Positions 48,901 to 61,346 are shown, counted from the stretch's first letter. The stretch: DNA of 64,000 bases from Otis tarda (GCA_026413225.1 CM048591.1:71884052-71948051); one strand, 5' to 3'. Notes: generated by a model from the letters alone, not told the origin. Made by a program: numbers and translations.

Positions 48901-51900
48901 GGAGATGTGGTAAGGCCTCATGCTCTTGCTATTTGCCTGCTCTGCAAACATGTGAGAATAAAAAGTTTCCCTCTGTTTAGCTCCTTTGATCATCTTATGT
49001 TCACGGTGTTTGGGTGTTGCTCCAAACAGCTCACTCATGCAGCTCATGGCAGGAGAACAAACCAACTGTGGCTAAAATTTATTGTATGGATTAGCTACTC
49101 TGCTGACCTTCATTATAAGGCTAAGAAAAAGTGTGCACAGACTAACAGCTACGTAATTGAGCTCCAGTACAAATGGTGTTATTTGCAGCAGCTGTAATAC
49201 TTATGAAAGTGACTGCTTCATTAAAATTCATAAAAAGTTTGAGTGTGGGAGTTGACATTTTTGTAAAACTTACGAGTAACACCTGGTACACCCATGAAAG
49301 TTAAACAGACTTTTATGAAACTCATCACACAGTTTAGGGAACGCAGTAGGTACATCTCTGCCAACTACAATAGAAATTGTATGAGAACAGACAAAGAACA
49401 TCTCTGGACAGTTTAGTTCATACTTCAGAAGCAGTATCCAAACTGTCTGAGCTTCCTCCTGTAAACTCATGATTAGAATGGGGCTTTCTGTCAGCTGTGA
49501 CAAAAAAAGTCATTAAAAATTTCAGACAAAGTTGCAGATTCACAAGTATCAATCAGGATGGCCTCTCCTGTTTCCCAAGTTTTCTTTTTTTTTTGTCTTT
49601 TGAGTAGCCACTTAAATTTGCACATGAATGTGCGTTGTAACATTATATGTTAAAGATTATACGCTATGGTTATAAAGTGTTCTTTCCATTCATCACTGCA
49701 AGGGAGCAGCAGCATCTGCCAACCAAGAAGGAAGAAAAAACCTCTACAAACAAACACATTAATCTTACTGCTTTCATACATCTGTTAAGTCAATGCAGAG
49801 GAGAAGACTATTATTGGAATAGTTCTCTCATTCTGTGGGACATATCCCCAGGGAGGAGTCTTCTCAGTATGGGATAGAGGGCTTCTCCCAAATAAAACAG
49901 AACGGCAGGGAAAGTAGACTTTTTACACTGAATTTAAACAACAGTGTCACCAAAATCAGGACCTTTAAGTGCACTGCAGGAACACATTATTTATTTTTTA
50001 TGTCCCCAAGATTTGTAAGTCTCTTAAACATAATTAGTATCCCTTTTCTGAAGTCCAGTACAATCTCCACAGGAGCTTGAAGTGTGTCATTTTTAGATCT
50101 GCATGTCTTGCTGTTTTATAAACTTGTCCTCCATATGTTATAACATTCACATTCACAGTACATTGCTAGTGTCATTTTCCCATTTTCTTTTGAGTTTTAT
50201 GGTACATTGGGGTTTGCATTTAATAACTAATTATATACTGAGGGGAATTGATGTGGTTTATGTTTTGTGAGTTTCAGTGGATTATTAAGGATGAATTCAT
50301 GTGGGGGTGAATGAGTTCCTCCATCTATACATATTTAATTTTTCTTACTTGAGGGCTCTTTACAGAGTGACGCAGTTGTAAAACCTGGTAAGAATGCATC
50401 ACAGCTTCACTGATGTGATACAGTTGGCTCACAGTTCCTGTCTGCATTTTCTAACTCTGCTTGGATGTGCAAAACCTCAAAATATAACGTATTCATTTGC
50501 TGAACACTTGCCTTTATTTATTTGTTGCCTTCTCAGTAACCTTTCTTTGGTTTCACTTTTGGTTTTGTTTTTGCTTATTTCAGGAATGGTCCTCTTTTCC
50601 ATCTATCGTACTGGAGCTCTACAGACAATACTGCTGCCACAGTAGGGTGTCTGTGAGATATCTCATCAGTACTTCCTGTAAGATTAGAGTCTCTTTTAAG
50701 TCCATAATATATGTGGTGACACTAAATAAAGGCTTGTAGCATTTTCAGGAGATGTATTTACAGTATGCACTGTATAAACGCTTGTATTGATAAGATTGAT
50801 ACATGAGACCTGTCCTCTGTTGTGAAAGAAAACAAGGACACTATGCAAATAATACAATTCATTGGCATTTGAAGTCTTAAAGCATTTTAAATGTTACATA
50901 ATTGACAGTCTAAGGCACAGATTTATGGCCTTCCCTCTTCTGGGGCTGCAGAGAGAAACGTAAGTTGGCTTAAGTAAACTTTTAAACAAAGTTAAGCCCC
51001 TCTAACATCCTGGGCCAAATTTGCAAGGGAACTTCCTTGCTAGCAATAGGAAGCCATGAGCAGCATGTTTGTGGTAGTTTCCTCTAGGAAGCAGTAACAC
51101 CAACTGAATTGAAGAAGAATCAGCAAGGTGTCACTATGCACTTGCAAGCAGAGTATGGAGACAGGGATCCTAGACAAATTAGTTTCCTCAATACTGGTAC
51201 ATGCAGAAACATACCACAGCACTTCACTGTGCTAAACCAGCAGTGCTGTGCTACAGTGACACACCCATTTTGCTGTGTAGACATTAAATGACATGTCAAG
51301 AGATGAAGGATTGATACTACCAACAGCAGACACATTCTTTTACTGTTCATCAGCCCCAAACTAGAAATCTTTTGCTCCAGCCCTTTCTGTAGCGTGTTAC
51401 CTCAATACAGCTGGACAGGCTGGGCTGTGGCATTACCCTTCGAAGACAAATTTCAGCAGATGGATCCCCATGTGGCCAGTGAACCTAGATGAAAATTGTT
51501 ACTAATAAAGCAAACCCTATAAAATTCACCCTTTCCCTGTTTCAATACAATGCTATAAGTTCACTTTCCACCATATACATTTAGTGAAATATTGCCACAA
51601 GCCAATGCATTGCAAGTTATTATGCTATTGAAAAGCTGATTGAAAAAGCTGTTAGACACAGTCCAAACCATTACAAAAGGCTGCTGAATTATTCTCTTAA
51701 ATTGAAGCAGTCTCGCAGTACTTTTTGTTGCAGAGGATACACTAACTCATAAGAGAACCTTTCACCAACACTTTCCTTTTACATTAGTACTTTTATAGAG
51801 TTTTTTTAAATGAATAAAGGACAATTGGGGAAAAGTTTGAAGAAATTGGAGACAAAAAATTTATTTGAACTCTTATTATAATTAACATATTTGAAGCCTT

Positions 51901-53738
51901 ACAAGCAGGATTATTCTTCAAGCTATATGACATATTTAATAGCTTATGTTTCTTTTTTTCTTATTTAGAAAAAAAATAATCAAAAATATTTTGCTCAGTA
52001 GAATTTGATAGAATAAAAATCAATTTACACGAGAATATCACAATATTAAAGAATTTCAATTATTACTTTAGCATGCCTAATCTGAACTATTTCACAGTTA
52101 CAAATTAGTTTGTTTCCATAGTAATTAACGTTTCCAGCTTCTATAGTACATTTTCTATCTACGTGATTTTTCATGCATCTACAGTCCTTTTATCTTGGGA
52201 TGGACAATCAGATTTCTTAAACAGAGAAAGCAGTTTCTTTTAACATTATCTGCTGTTATGAGCTTTTCACAGGCTTCCTCTGGGATCCCCTCTTACTGAA
52301 TAAAGGGCAAAAAGAAAGAATGAAAAAGGTAAAGAAAAGATAAAAAATAGACTCTCAGAAGACAACAATGATACTGGCTAGCACATGATTGAGAAATTTT
52401 TATTTCTGTAATGGATCATGAGATGATCTGTGATAGAAAGCACATCCACTATAATTTATTTTATCTGTCTCCTCCAGTGTATTTGCTTTCATGTTTACAA
52501 CAATGATTCTATGGCTTAAGAGCAACAATTCAATATTTGCCAGCAACTGCCACATCACAGTAACTGAGATTATTTAAGTTTTATCTTATCGTTAAATAGG
52601 AGATATCTGTGACATCTTTGTGGTAATAAGGATGTCATATGGTGTCTCTATTATTACGTTGGAAAAATGCAAAGTATTATCCTTCACTGTGCTGAAGAAA
52701 GTTTTTGTTTGTAATGTGTGATACTGTGAAAATACAGAGAAAGTCTGGACATGTCTTTCAAAACAAATTTCTTTGCTAGCGTTAATGCTGTTCACACATA
52801 ATGAGTAACTAGACTTGGCGAACTTCTTCCACATTTATTGAGGTTTTAGGTGCTATTGCTGTGAGTTTACTATACTTCCTTCAAATTATCTTCCAGTTAC
52901 ATTTCTGGTGAACACTAACGTATTACTCTTTGAACTCTAATATTTCCTTAGTCAATCACTCTCTCTCTCAGAACTAGACCAGAAAGGCTTTTTTTTTTTT
53001 TTTCAATTTAATTTCTTTGCATGCTAATTTCCATGGAACTTCATGTGTATTCCCAGTACTTAACAGAAGTCTGCAGTGTTTTGCAGAGAATAGGATGTTC
53101 CTCCAATTCTAACCACTAATTATGTTGTTTACAAGAATATTCATCATCCCAGATGACAGAAGTATGGGGTATACACAAAAACATGAGGGGTGCCTAGATG
53201 AGCTGGTATAGACTATATACAAACAGTAATGCAACACTGGATTGATGACATGTCCATACTGTCAATTACTGATTGGAAAAGGTTTGACAGATAGATTAAA
53301 CGTGCCTTGATTTTAAAACAGAGTGTCTGTTATACTGACTGGAAGAAGAATCTTTCAAAACAAGGAAGCTTTCAACAATCTGTTGTCCTCAGATTGATTA
53401 CCAACTAAAGAATTTCCAAGGATATTTTACATCTTTTTACCTGAAATATTAATTAAGTGTATTTACTTATTGTCTGCATGGCCTTGACAACAATTAAAAG
53501 TATTATAGAAAGAAATACTTCAAACTCTGTTGACATCTTCCCATATTCTTACAGGGTTCCAGGTTTCTCTATTCTAAAATATATGCAATTCAATTTCTAA
53601 GTCTTAAGTACCAGGGTTTTTTTTTTAGCAACAAATTAGAAAGAAAACAGTAATTTTTCGTACTATCTTGACAGTTGATGTCAAAGACATTTCTGAAATA
53701 TTTTCTATTTTGCTGTTTATGTATCAATATTTTTCATA
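45986..53738. other. Unique AT-rich sequence
   Basis: Nearly 8 kb without recognised elements apart from a (CAA)5 run at 46126-46140 and poly-T/A runs. A GC-richer spot around 48700-48850 has no frame starting with ATG and no known motif. Confidence 0.55.
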
Positions 53739-53754
53739 AATTATGAAAATTCAT
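53739..53754 (+). repeat. 16-bp direct repeat flanking LTR copy 3 (left)
   Basis: aattatgaaaattcat, exactly repeated at 54904-54919 on the other side of the LTR. It is longer than any LTR target duplication and lies 7 bases outside the TG that I take as the LTR start. Confidence 0.85.
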
Positions 53755-53891
53755 GAATTCTTGTGTTGCTTTTGTTTAGGGTTGGGAGTGGGGCTACAGT
53801 GGCAGCTTCTGCAAGAAGCTGCTAGAAGTTTCCCTTTTATCCAGTGGACTTGGCCAGGTCTAGGGCAGATGCGCTGCTGGCGAGGGCTGAG

Positions 53892-53943
53892 CCAATTGGT
53901 AGCAGAATGGTCAGTGATAATGTGTCTGTGATATTGTATTTAA
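53892..53943 (+). promoter_or_regulatory. CCAAT and TATA-like boxes of LTR copy 3
   Basis: gagCCAATtgg at 53892-53896 and gTATTTAAgaag at 53937-53943, about 40 bases apart, as in copy 2. This is the core-promoter order expected at the end of a U3 region. Confidence 0.6.
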
Positions 53944-54206
53944 GAAGGGGAAAACAGAAAAAAAAAAAAAAAAGAAGTGAAGAAGCAGAAGTGGGGGCGG
54001 GGGGCAGGTGTGAACCTTGTGGGCCTTGCAGTCTGCACCCCCTGGCCTCCCGCCGGGCAGCCATCTGGTCCCGGTTCAGCCCAGCCCAGCTGCAAGAAGT
54101 GGAGAGCAGATGCGAAGAGAACCTGAGAGGTGTCTGCCTGAGCTGGTTGTGAAGAATTTCTTGTGAGAGGAACGCCAAGGTCAGTGAAGAAGGAGGGGGG
54201 GGAGTA

Positions 54207-54305
54207 ATGCTGCTCCCGGAAGAGATTCCCCTGCAGCCCGAGGTGCAGCCCATGGTGAGGCCGGCTGTGCCCCTGCAGCCCATGGAGGCCCACGCAGGAG
54301 CATAG
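54207..54305 (+). other. Small ORF inside solo LTR copy 3 (32 codons, truncated)
   Basis: It begins ATG CTG CTC CCG as in copy 4, but a GAG to TAG change at 54303-54305 ends it after 32 codons. The usual stop further down is also lost (TGA to CGG). The frame has no indel up to that point. Confidence 0.35.
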
Positions 54306-54716
54306 ATCCACCTGCAGCCCGTGGATGACCCCACGCCAGGGCAGGTGGATGCCCGGAGGAGGCTGTGGCCAGTGGAGGGCCTGTGCTCGGGCAGGTGGTT
54401 CCTGAGGGACTGCACCCTGTGGAAAAATTACCCCCGCCAGAGCAGTTAACGAAGGACTATAGCTCATGGGAGGGACCCCAGGCTGGAGCAGGGGAGGAAT
54501 CTGAAGAGTTCTTCCCCCAAGGAGGAAGGAGCAGTGGAAAACAGCGTGTGATGAACTGACCATAACCCCCATTCCCTATTCCCCCCTCTGTGCCACTCAC
54601 GGAGGGGTAAGGAGGTAGAGGTAATTTGAAATGAAGTTAAGCCTGGGAAGAGTGAGAGGTAGGGAGAAGCTGTTTTTATTCTCTTCCTCATTATCCTGCT
54701 TTGATTTATTAATAAT

Positions 54717-54722
54717 AATAAA
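54717..54722 (+). terminator. Poly(A) signal AATAAA of LTR copy 3
   Basis: AATAAA on the sense strand 780 bases after the TATA-like box, within an aataataata stretch. Equivalent signals lie in copy 2 (18899-18904, minus) and copy 4 (61347-61352). Confidence 0.55.
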
Positions 54723-54903
54723 CAAAGCGTTTTCCCCAAGTCGAGTCTATTGTGCCCATGAAGGTAACTTGAATGATCTCTCCCTGTGCTTATCTCAAAC
54801 CTTGAGCCTTTATGTTGCATTATCTCTCCCACATTCCCTTGGAGGGTGGGGGAAGTGAGTGAGAGACTGTGTAGCTTGGTCCTGAGTGGGGCTAAACTGT
54901 GAT

Positions 54904-54919
54904 AATTATGAAAATTCAT
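54904..54919 (+). repeat. 16-bp direct repeat flanking LTR copy 3 (right)
   Basis: Exact copy of 53739-53754. Confidence 0.85.
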
Positions 54920-56438
54920 TATCAATTTTTCCTTATATTTGGTTTTTGCATCCCTTGATGGGTTCTCAAATGTTCACCAATTGAGTCAGCACTTATACAG
55001 AAATAAAAATAACAACATATAACTTCAAAAAATAAATGTGAAAAATTAAATCTTATTCAAGTAAGCAGCTTTTAACAAGGAGACTTACCGCTAAATAAAT
55101 CTAATTTTTTTTTTTTTTTAAACCATTCTGATATTCTTAGTCTCTCTGAAAGGATCCACTAATGGTCTCAGCAATTACATGATCAAGGAAATTTAATAAT
55201 CCTCAAATTCAGATTTTTGTTGTCTTAGTTTAGAATTCTGCTTTACCTACAAAGAAGCTGTACAATTTTTGGTCTACCTTTATGTTTGAAGTATTCCAGG
55301 CCTTAAATAAATATTTACAAAGGTGAAAGTAGTAACCTCTTCCACTTCCTGGGACAAATTAGCCAAATTAGGCAAGTCTCAGATTAGGAACTAAATAAAA
55401 AAATATTAGTTATATTCTTTTTGCCATGACTTGATCTCTTGAAAACTTTTTTTTTTTTTCCTATGTATATCATAGCCTCTTAGAAAATCATGGAAATTAG
55501 GGGATAAATTGATGGGAAATTTAGTGAAACCTCTTTCCTACCTCAAAAGTTGCATCAAGATTTTAAACATTGAATTATTTACCATCTCAAGATCTCTAAT
55601 GCTTGCATCTCATATTCCTTGGTTCTTGATCTCCTTATAATTATATTTATATTTATGTTTCTCCTAGAAATGATGATTTCTGTGTACCGTTAGAAAGGAT
55701 TTTTCATAACTAATAATTTAGAACTGTTAAGCCATAACCTACCACAAGTACAGACAGTAAGACTTTTAGAGCTCAAAAGTCTAGGGAACTTAATAGGTTT
55801 ATAGAACAACATTTGAATTCTTCTGGTGTAATGTTATGCTACTATTATTTATTTGGATGTGAAGTATTTAGAAATCTGAACAGAAAAAAAGGAATGAGTC
55901 CATCATTCTTACATGCTTGCTGACCTGGTAAGCAAATGTACATGTGTATGTATACACATATACATATACGTACTCAAAGGAGAAATGAACTAGTGTCATT
56001 TTGAGTTTACAGACAGGCATTTGAATTTCAGTCTGGGATTCATTACAGGAGAATAAAAAAACTGCTTAGGTGGGACTGTAGTTTGGATTGGTTGCCTCAT
56101 TGTCATAGTGAGGGGGCAGTTTAATCCACATGAGCCTCAAGTTGCAGCTGGAACTGCTGTTTAACATTCTGAACTGCCAGTTTAGATTTTACAAACACAG
56201 GAAATACATACTTGGCTCCTACTATAAAAATTCCTTATTTCATTGCAACGACAAAAAAAAAAGGTTATTCTAGGATATGTGGTTATCATAAAACTGTCAC
56301 AGTCCTGGACGTCATGGACTCAGAGTATTCCAAGTCAAGAAAACCACCCCCTTATTGTAAATCTTTTATTGCATAGATAATGAAAACCATAATAAGTTGG
56401 ATATAATTGACAAAGAAACTAACCTCTTGCTTATACAT
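54920..56438. other. Unique AT-rich sequence
   Basis: No gene or repeat recognised. An alternating purine-pyrimidine patch (tgtacatgtgtatgtataca-like) lies at about 55938-55972. Confidence 0.6.
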
Positions 56439-56539
56439 TTTAAGTGGTTTTCATTTTCTTTTGTTTTCTTTTTACCTCCTATTTCTAATTTTTATTGCTA
56501 GATTTCTGTCTGCACAATGAAGTCATTGTTCACAGGAAA
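56439..56539 (+). repeat. 101-bp direct duplication, first copy
   Basis: Identical to 56958-57058 at 98 of 101 positions and of equal length. It starts tttaagtggttttcatttt and ends gttcacaggaaa. It belongs to no recognised repeat family; it is pyrimidine-rich in the first half. Confidence 0.95.
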
Positions 56540-56957
56540 AAAAAAACCTACTTCAAGTCCTTACCTGACTTAGTGGTATAACTATTCCTTTTGCTGTCAT
56601 GAGATAAACTAAGAAAGTAACATTACCACATGCTGATATTTTTTGAAATTTGAGACTCCTAGGTTTCTCTCTTATTCTATTTTGTTAGACACCTAGATGG
56701 TAAATCATTACACCTGAGTTAATGTCCAACTCTATAAATTCCACAAATGCTTAATTTTTCTTCCAACAATACCATGATTTTAATGAATTTGAGGACTTCA
56801 TCACGAGATTTTATTATTCAGGGTGGAAGATTGTGGCTCATTTCCATAGCTGAGATCAACTGAAACCTCTAAGCTGAGACAGCAAATACACGAAGCTTGT
56901 TTGATGCCTGTAGCTCTGTGATTCTGGGATCAAATTTCCTTACAGAACTGTGAAAGA
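56540..56957. other. Spacer between the 101-bp duplicates
   Basis: 418 bases, unique, no element recognised. Confidence 0.6.
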
Positions 56958-57058
56958 TTTAAGTGGTTTTCATTTTCTTTTGTTTTCTTTTTACCTCCTA
57001 TTTCTATTTTTTATTGATAGATTTCTGTCTGCACAATGAAGTCGTTGTTCACAGGAAA
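56958..57058 (+). repeat. 101-bp direct duplication, second copy
   Basis: Second copy of 56439-56539, 519 bases downstream, with three substitutions. Confidence 0.95.
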
Positions 57059-60000
57059 TTGATAGATTGTGACAAGAAATAGAAATGAGTAAGGAGTGTA
57101 ATCTTTAGACAGTTTGTTCTCAGGATCCCTGGCAGAGGTCTTGGCTAAATGGAATTCCCGATTTTGAATCAAATCATAAGCTATACCAGCATTTTTTTCT
57201 ATTATGCTTTCTTCTTACTGGATAATACGAGTATCTTTCATATGCTCATTTCAGGCCTAAACCAGGGCACTAAAACTAGAAGAGAACTATGCCTGAACAA
57301 AGAGACCAGGATTAGGCTTCTTCACTTCATTATTTATGTGAGGTTATGATACAGGATACCTGAAATGTGTTGCCTTTGTCTCCTAGCAATTGAACTAACT
57401 CAACAATTCTTTCCATATGGAGATGTAGAGTAAGATATTATTTCTGTGCCAATTCATTGTATGCATGATTGAAGCAGGGCTCTTGTATCAAAAGTAACTT
57501 ATCAAAAAGTGGTAATTTCTTTAATGAACCACATTTATTTATGAATCACAAGAAAATGATTTCTTAATCAGTTTTAGACAGTCATTCCACATAAAATGTG
57601 CTAATTAAGAATAAAATAGTTACCTTTATGTTTGTCAGCACAGAGAATCTTCTGTCAGATCTGAGTGTGACTTTCATACTGAAAAAAAATCCTAAATTCA
57701 CTGACATGAATCTAGTCCATGGTCTTAAAGTTATGACTTAGCTGTACAGTGTAACTGAGAAAGCACCTCTGATGCTGTAAGTCAGGGACAGTAGTGGAGT
57801 ATGAAGAGAAGCTGAAATAGGAACTGTGAATTAGTACTGAGAAGATTTAGTAAAAAACAAGAACGAGGGTTTAGGCCTGAGCAGATGTTGAAGTAAGTAA
57901 AGTCAGAACCGTGCCAAGAACTTCATGCAGAAGAAGGAATCTCCACACCCTTGAATGGATTATATTGCCTGTGAACAGCAAGGAGGACTGGTCACTCACA
58001 TATATGCTGGTAATCCCCTTTGAGGCAATGGGGCATTCCAGCCAGCTCCAGTTCTGCTCCAGATATGTGTGCTGCTGTCATCTCTGCCATTCCTACGCAG
58101 AGGTCTTGGCAACTTAGAGCATCTCAAATGCTAATACATACCTGTGTTTAGGCAGACTGGATCCTGTCCCTCTGGCCTTGTTACGTTCCACATGAAGAGA
58201 GAAAAGGAGGAGCCAAAGAAGCACTTATCCCTTTGTGAGAAGCAGTGAAGACATTGTCTTTGATCACGGTCACTGGTAACCTGTGGCTGACACTCACTGA
58301 GTCAGTAAAATGGTACGATCTAATGCTTTGTAAAGATAGTGAACTAATTAAATCCAGTGATACAGTAAATTATCCTGTGGGCCAAATCACTGCTGGAGAA
58401 GCTCAGTACAAAATGGCTAGACTGCTTCTTTGAACTGAACTTGCTCAGTTAAGTCTTGCATTTCTGTGAACTAGAAAGCCTTGCATAGCTAGACATGCCG
58501 TTAAACTTAGTAGAGGTTAAGTAAATTTAACTGAGGATAACTGCAGTTGAAAGTTAATTAGCAGCCCTATTGAAAATAGAATAAACTTCATCTCACCTTC
58601 CCATCGAAGGTTCAACAATGCTCAAAAACAACAAGAAGAAAAAAGTACAATTTTTCCCTTATTTGTCAGGAAAATTAATAGACGATTAATCTGAACATAT
58701 GCAGAGAAGGATTAAGCTGCAGAGAGAATTTTGTAGGTTTGACATTATTCAAGAAATCAGTCTGAAGAGAAATTTAGTGGTTATTTAATAGAATTACTAT
58801 GTTATCTCTTATGTTTTACTTGTTGGAATCAAATATAGTTAATTAATCTATTTTAACCTCAGAAAGATGCATCGGATGTTTAAAACTTTTTTCTTTTTCC
58901 TTTTCTTTTTTTTTTTTTTTAATGCCACCTTTTCATTAGGAGGTTCAAGCTTACCTCCTGGATATGAAAAACTAATTAGCTGCTCAGAATCTAAATTTGG
59001 AGTTTAGAATATGACCAGTAGGTTGTGAACAAGCATTGTATAATGGTCCAAAACTCACAAGAAAGAAAAATTAAGAAAACAGAACCCCAGAAACAGTTTA
59101 TTGGAGTTTTAGGTAACTAGGTGAGCTGTGGCAACTGTGGTAATTCCAATACATGCTGGTAGGCATCTATCTGCAGGAAAAAAAAAAAAAGACCTAAATC
59201 TTTATTAAATAATTTAGATATAGTATTCATTATTTTTCCTAAAATATATATAAACTAGTTATTTAGCTAATATATACTAAATAGCATTCTTTATTTTTAG
59301 TTGTTCATATAGTTGGCAGCCAGGAAAAGGATAGTATTTCAAATGTCCCACGCATGAATGCCACATAAAGTTACCTACAAAGGGAAAGGATATTTCATTT
59401 GTATGGCTTGAAATTTTTAACAAATGAGACTATCCCTGTGAGAACACAGACAATTTACCATCACTAGCTTGATTTCTTTCTGTGCTAAAGTCTTAATGAT
59501 ACTTTCCAACACAATTCACTGTAAGTAGAGTGATACCTCAAATATGCATTCACTAAAGAGACTTTGGAGGCTATATTAAGGAGATGAAAGTCTAGGTAGC
59601 AAGGGAGTAGTAGTGTTTAATAAGTAAAGAAGTAAAATCATATCTTGATATATTCAGAATAAATAAAACCAAGAATTGCAATACACACAAAATGTAACTA
59701 AAGTTTTTCACACTACACAGTTATCTGAAGGCATTTCTCTCTTGATTAATGAAAAACAGATTAATAATTGCCAGCAAAGTATCAGTTTTCCATATCTACT
59801 GCTTCAATTTCTGCTCTTTTGCTATATATTAGTTGTGATTTTTCTAAGGTATTTCTCAGTATGTGGGAGCATCTCTCCAAATGAGCCACAGCATCAGTTA
59901 CCAGGATCCCGTAGGGCATACTCCACAGATGAACAGAGAGGTTTTCAGGCTGAAAAGAGGCAGAAATTTCTAGGCTACCAGAGTACTGAAGCATTAAACT

Positions 60001-60464
60001 TTAGTTTCTATGGAATGACATATAGACTATTTCATCTGACAAGCTCCTTATCATTGCAAATTAAAAGACAAGCATGTCCACATTGTTTCTTGATTTCTTT
60101 CTGAACTATCTTATTGTTTCTTAGGCTCTGGGCCATTTCTGTTAACATTGTTACAGAGACTAGAAGATGTTTTAGGCTGCCGAGGAGGGAGGAGTGAGGA
60201 AGCACATTTTGCTGGTTTTAACCATGAGTCCTTTCTCTTCCTTCAGTTCCCCAGTTTATTAACACTACGTTTTCCAGCTTTTGTTAGAAATGAGACGCTG
60301 TGCTGTTGAAGTGCGTGGAAATGGCAGATGGATTAATTTACAAGCACATGCAAGGCCTTCTAAGACATGATATTCACCCCATATGCTTTCTGTCATATTA
60401 GGAGCCAAGAATGAGTAAGGTAGCAATTATGTCAGCTTCATAGGGTTCAGGTGATATAATCTGC
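57059..60464. other. Unique AT-rich sequence
   Basis: No gene or transposable element recognised. A GC-richer patch lies at about 57905-58230. A 142-codon frame at 59676-60104 starts at TTG, not ATG, and has no known domain. Poly-T run at 58906-58920. Confidence 0.55.
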
Positions 60465-60758
60465 TGTATTTGTTTTACATGGAAATGTTTTGCTAGCAGT
60501 GAGGCTACAAAGGTGGCTTCTCTGAGAACATGCTGGAAGCTTCCCCCATGTCTGACAGAGCTAGTGCGAGCCAGCTCCAAGATTGACCCGCTGCTGGCCA
60601 AACCTGACCCTACCAACAACTGTGGTAGTGCCTCTGGGATAATATACTTAAGAAGAGATAAAAACTAGTGTACAACAGCAGCAAGGAGAGGAGTGACAAT
60701 ATGTGAGAGAAACAACTCTGCAGATGCCAAGGTCAGTGAAGAAGGAGGGGGAGCAGTA

Positions 60759-60908
60759 ATGCTGCTCCCGGCAGAGATTCCCCTGCAGCCCATGGTGCAG
60801 CCCATGGTGAAGCCGGCTGTGCCCCTGCAGCCCATGGAGGCCTGTGGAGGAGCAGAGATCCGCCTGAGGCCTGTGGAGGACCCCATGCTGGGGCACATGG
60901 ATGCCTGA
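60759..60908 (+). other. Small ORF inside solo LTR copy 4 (49 codons)
   Basis: ATG at 60759-60761 to TGA at 60906-60908, the same length and position as in copy 2. The predicted peptide has repeated Pro-Leu-Gln-Pro-Met and Val-Gln-Pro-Met units encoded by 12-base steps of CAGCCCATGGTG, then an acidic C-terminal third. No known domain, signal peptide or membrane segment. It lies between the putative transcription start and the poly(A) signal. The 12-base periodicity could keep the frame open without selection. Confidence 0.4.
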
Positions 60909-61346
60909 AGGAGGCTATGACACCGTGGAGGGCCCACACTGGAGCTGGCTCCTGACAGGACATGTGGGTCTGTGCAGAGGAGTCAATGTTGGTGTAATCT
61001 GTTCCTGAAGGACTACACTCCATGGAAAGGTGACGTGCTGGAGCAGTTTGTGAAGAACTGTAGCCTGTGGGAAGGACTCATGTTGGAGAAGTTACTGAAG
61101 GACTGTCTTCCATGGGTGGGACCCCACCCTGGAGCAGGGGAAGAGTGTGAGGAGGAACGAGCAGCAGAGACAACTTGTGATGAACTGACCACAATCTCTG
61201 TTCCTTATCCCTCTGCATGGCTTGTGGGAAGGAGGTAGAAGAGGTGGGAGTGAAATTGAGCCTGGGAAGAAGGGAAGAGTGGGAGGGAAAAGTGTTTTAA
61301 GATTTGGTTTTTATTTATCATTGTCCTACTTTGACTTTTGATTGGC

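Larger units (their letters stand above)
53762..54903 (+). mobile_element. Solo LTR, copy 3 of the ~1.1-kb avian LTR family
   Basis: About 1142 bp, starting TGTGTTG and ending in ...aactgtgat, collinear with the complement of 18717-19854. Sense plus is supported by CCAAT at 53892-53896, TATTTAA at 53937-53943 and AATAAA at 54717-54722. A run of 16 A (about 53958) follows the TATA-like box. The CA end appears mutated to TA or lost. A target duplication of aattct/aattat (5 of 6) is possible. Long open frames on the minus strand (53837-54572) are antisense to it and not genes. Confidence 0.9.

Noticed and set aside
48829-49197. 122-codon frame as a gene
   Set aside because: It starts at GTG rather than ATG and shows no recognisable motif.
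59676-60104. 142-codon frame as a gene
   Set aside because: It starts at TTG, shows no domain, and a frame of this length is within chance for AT-rich DNA of this size.
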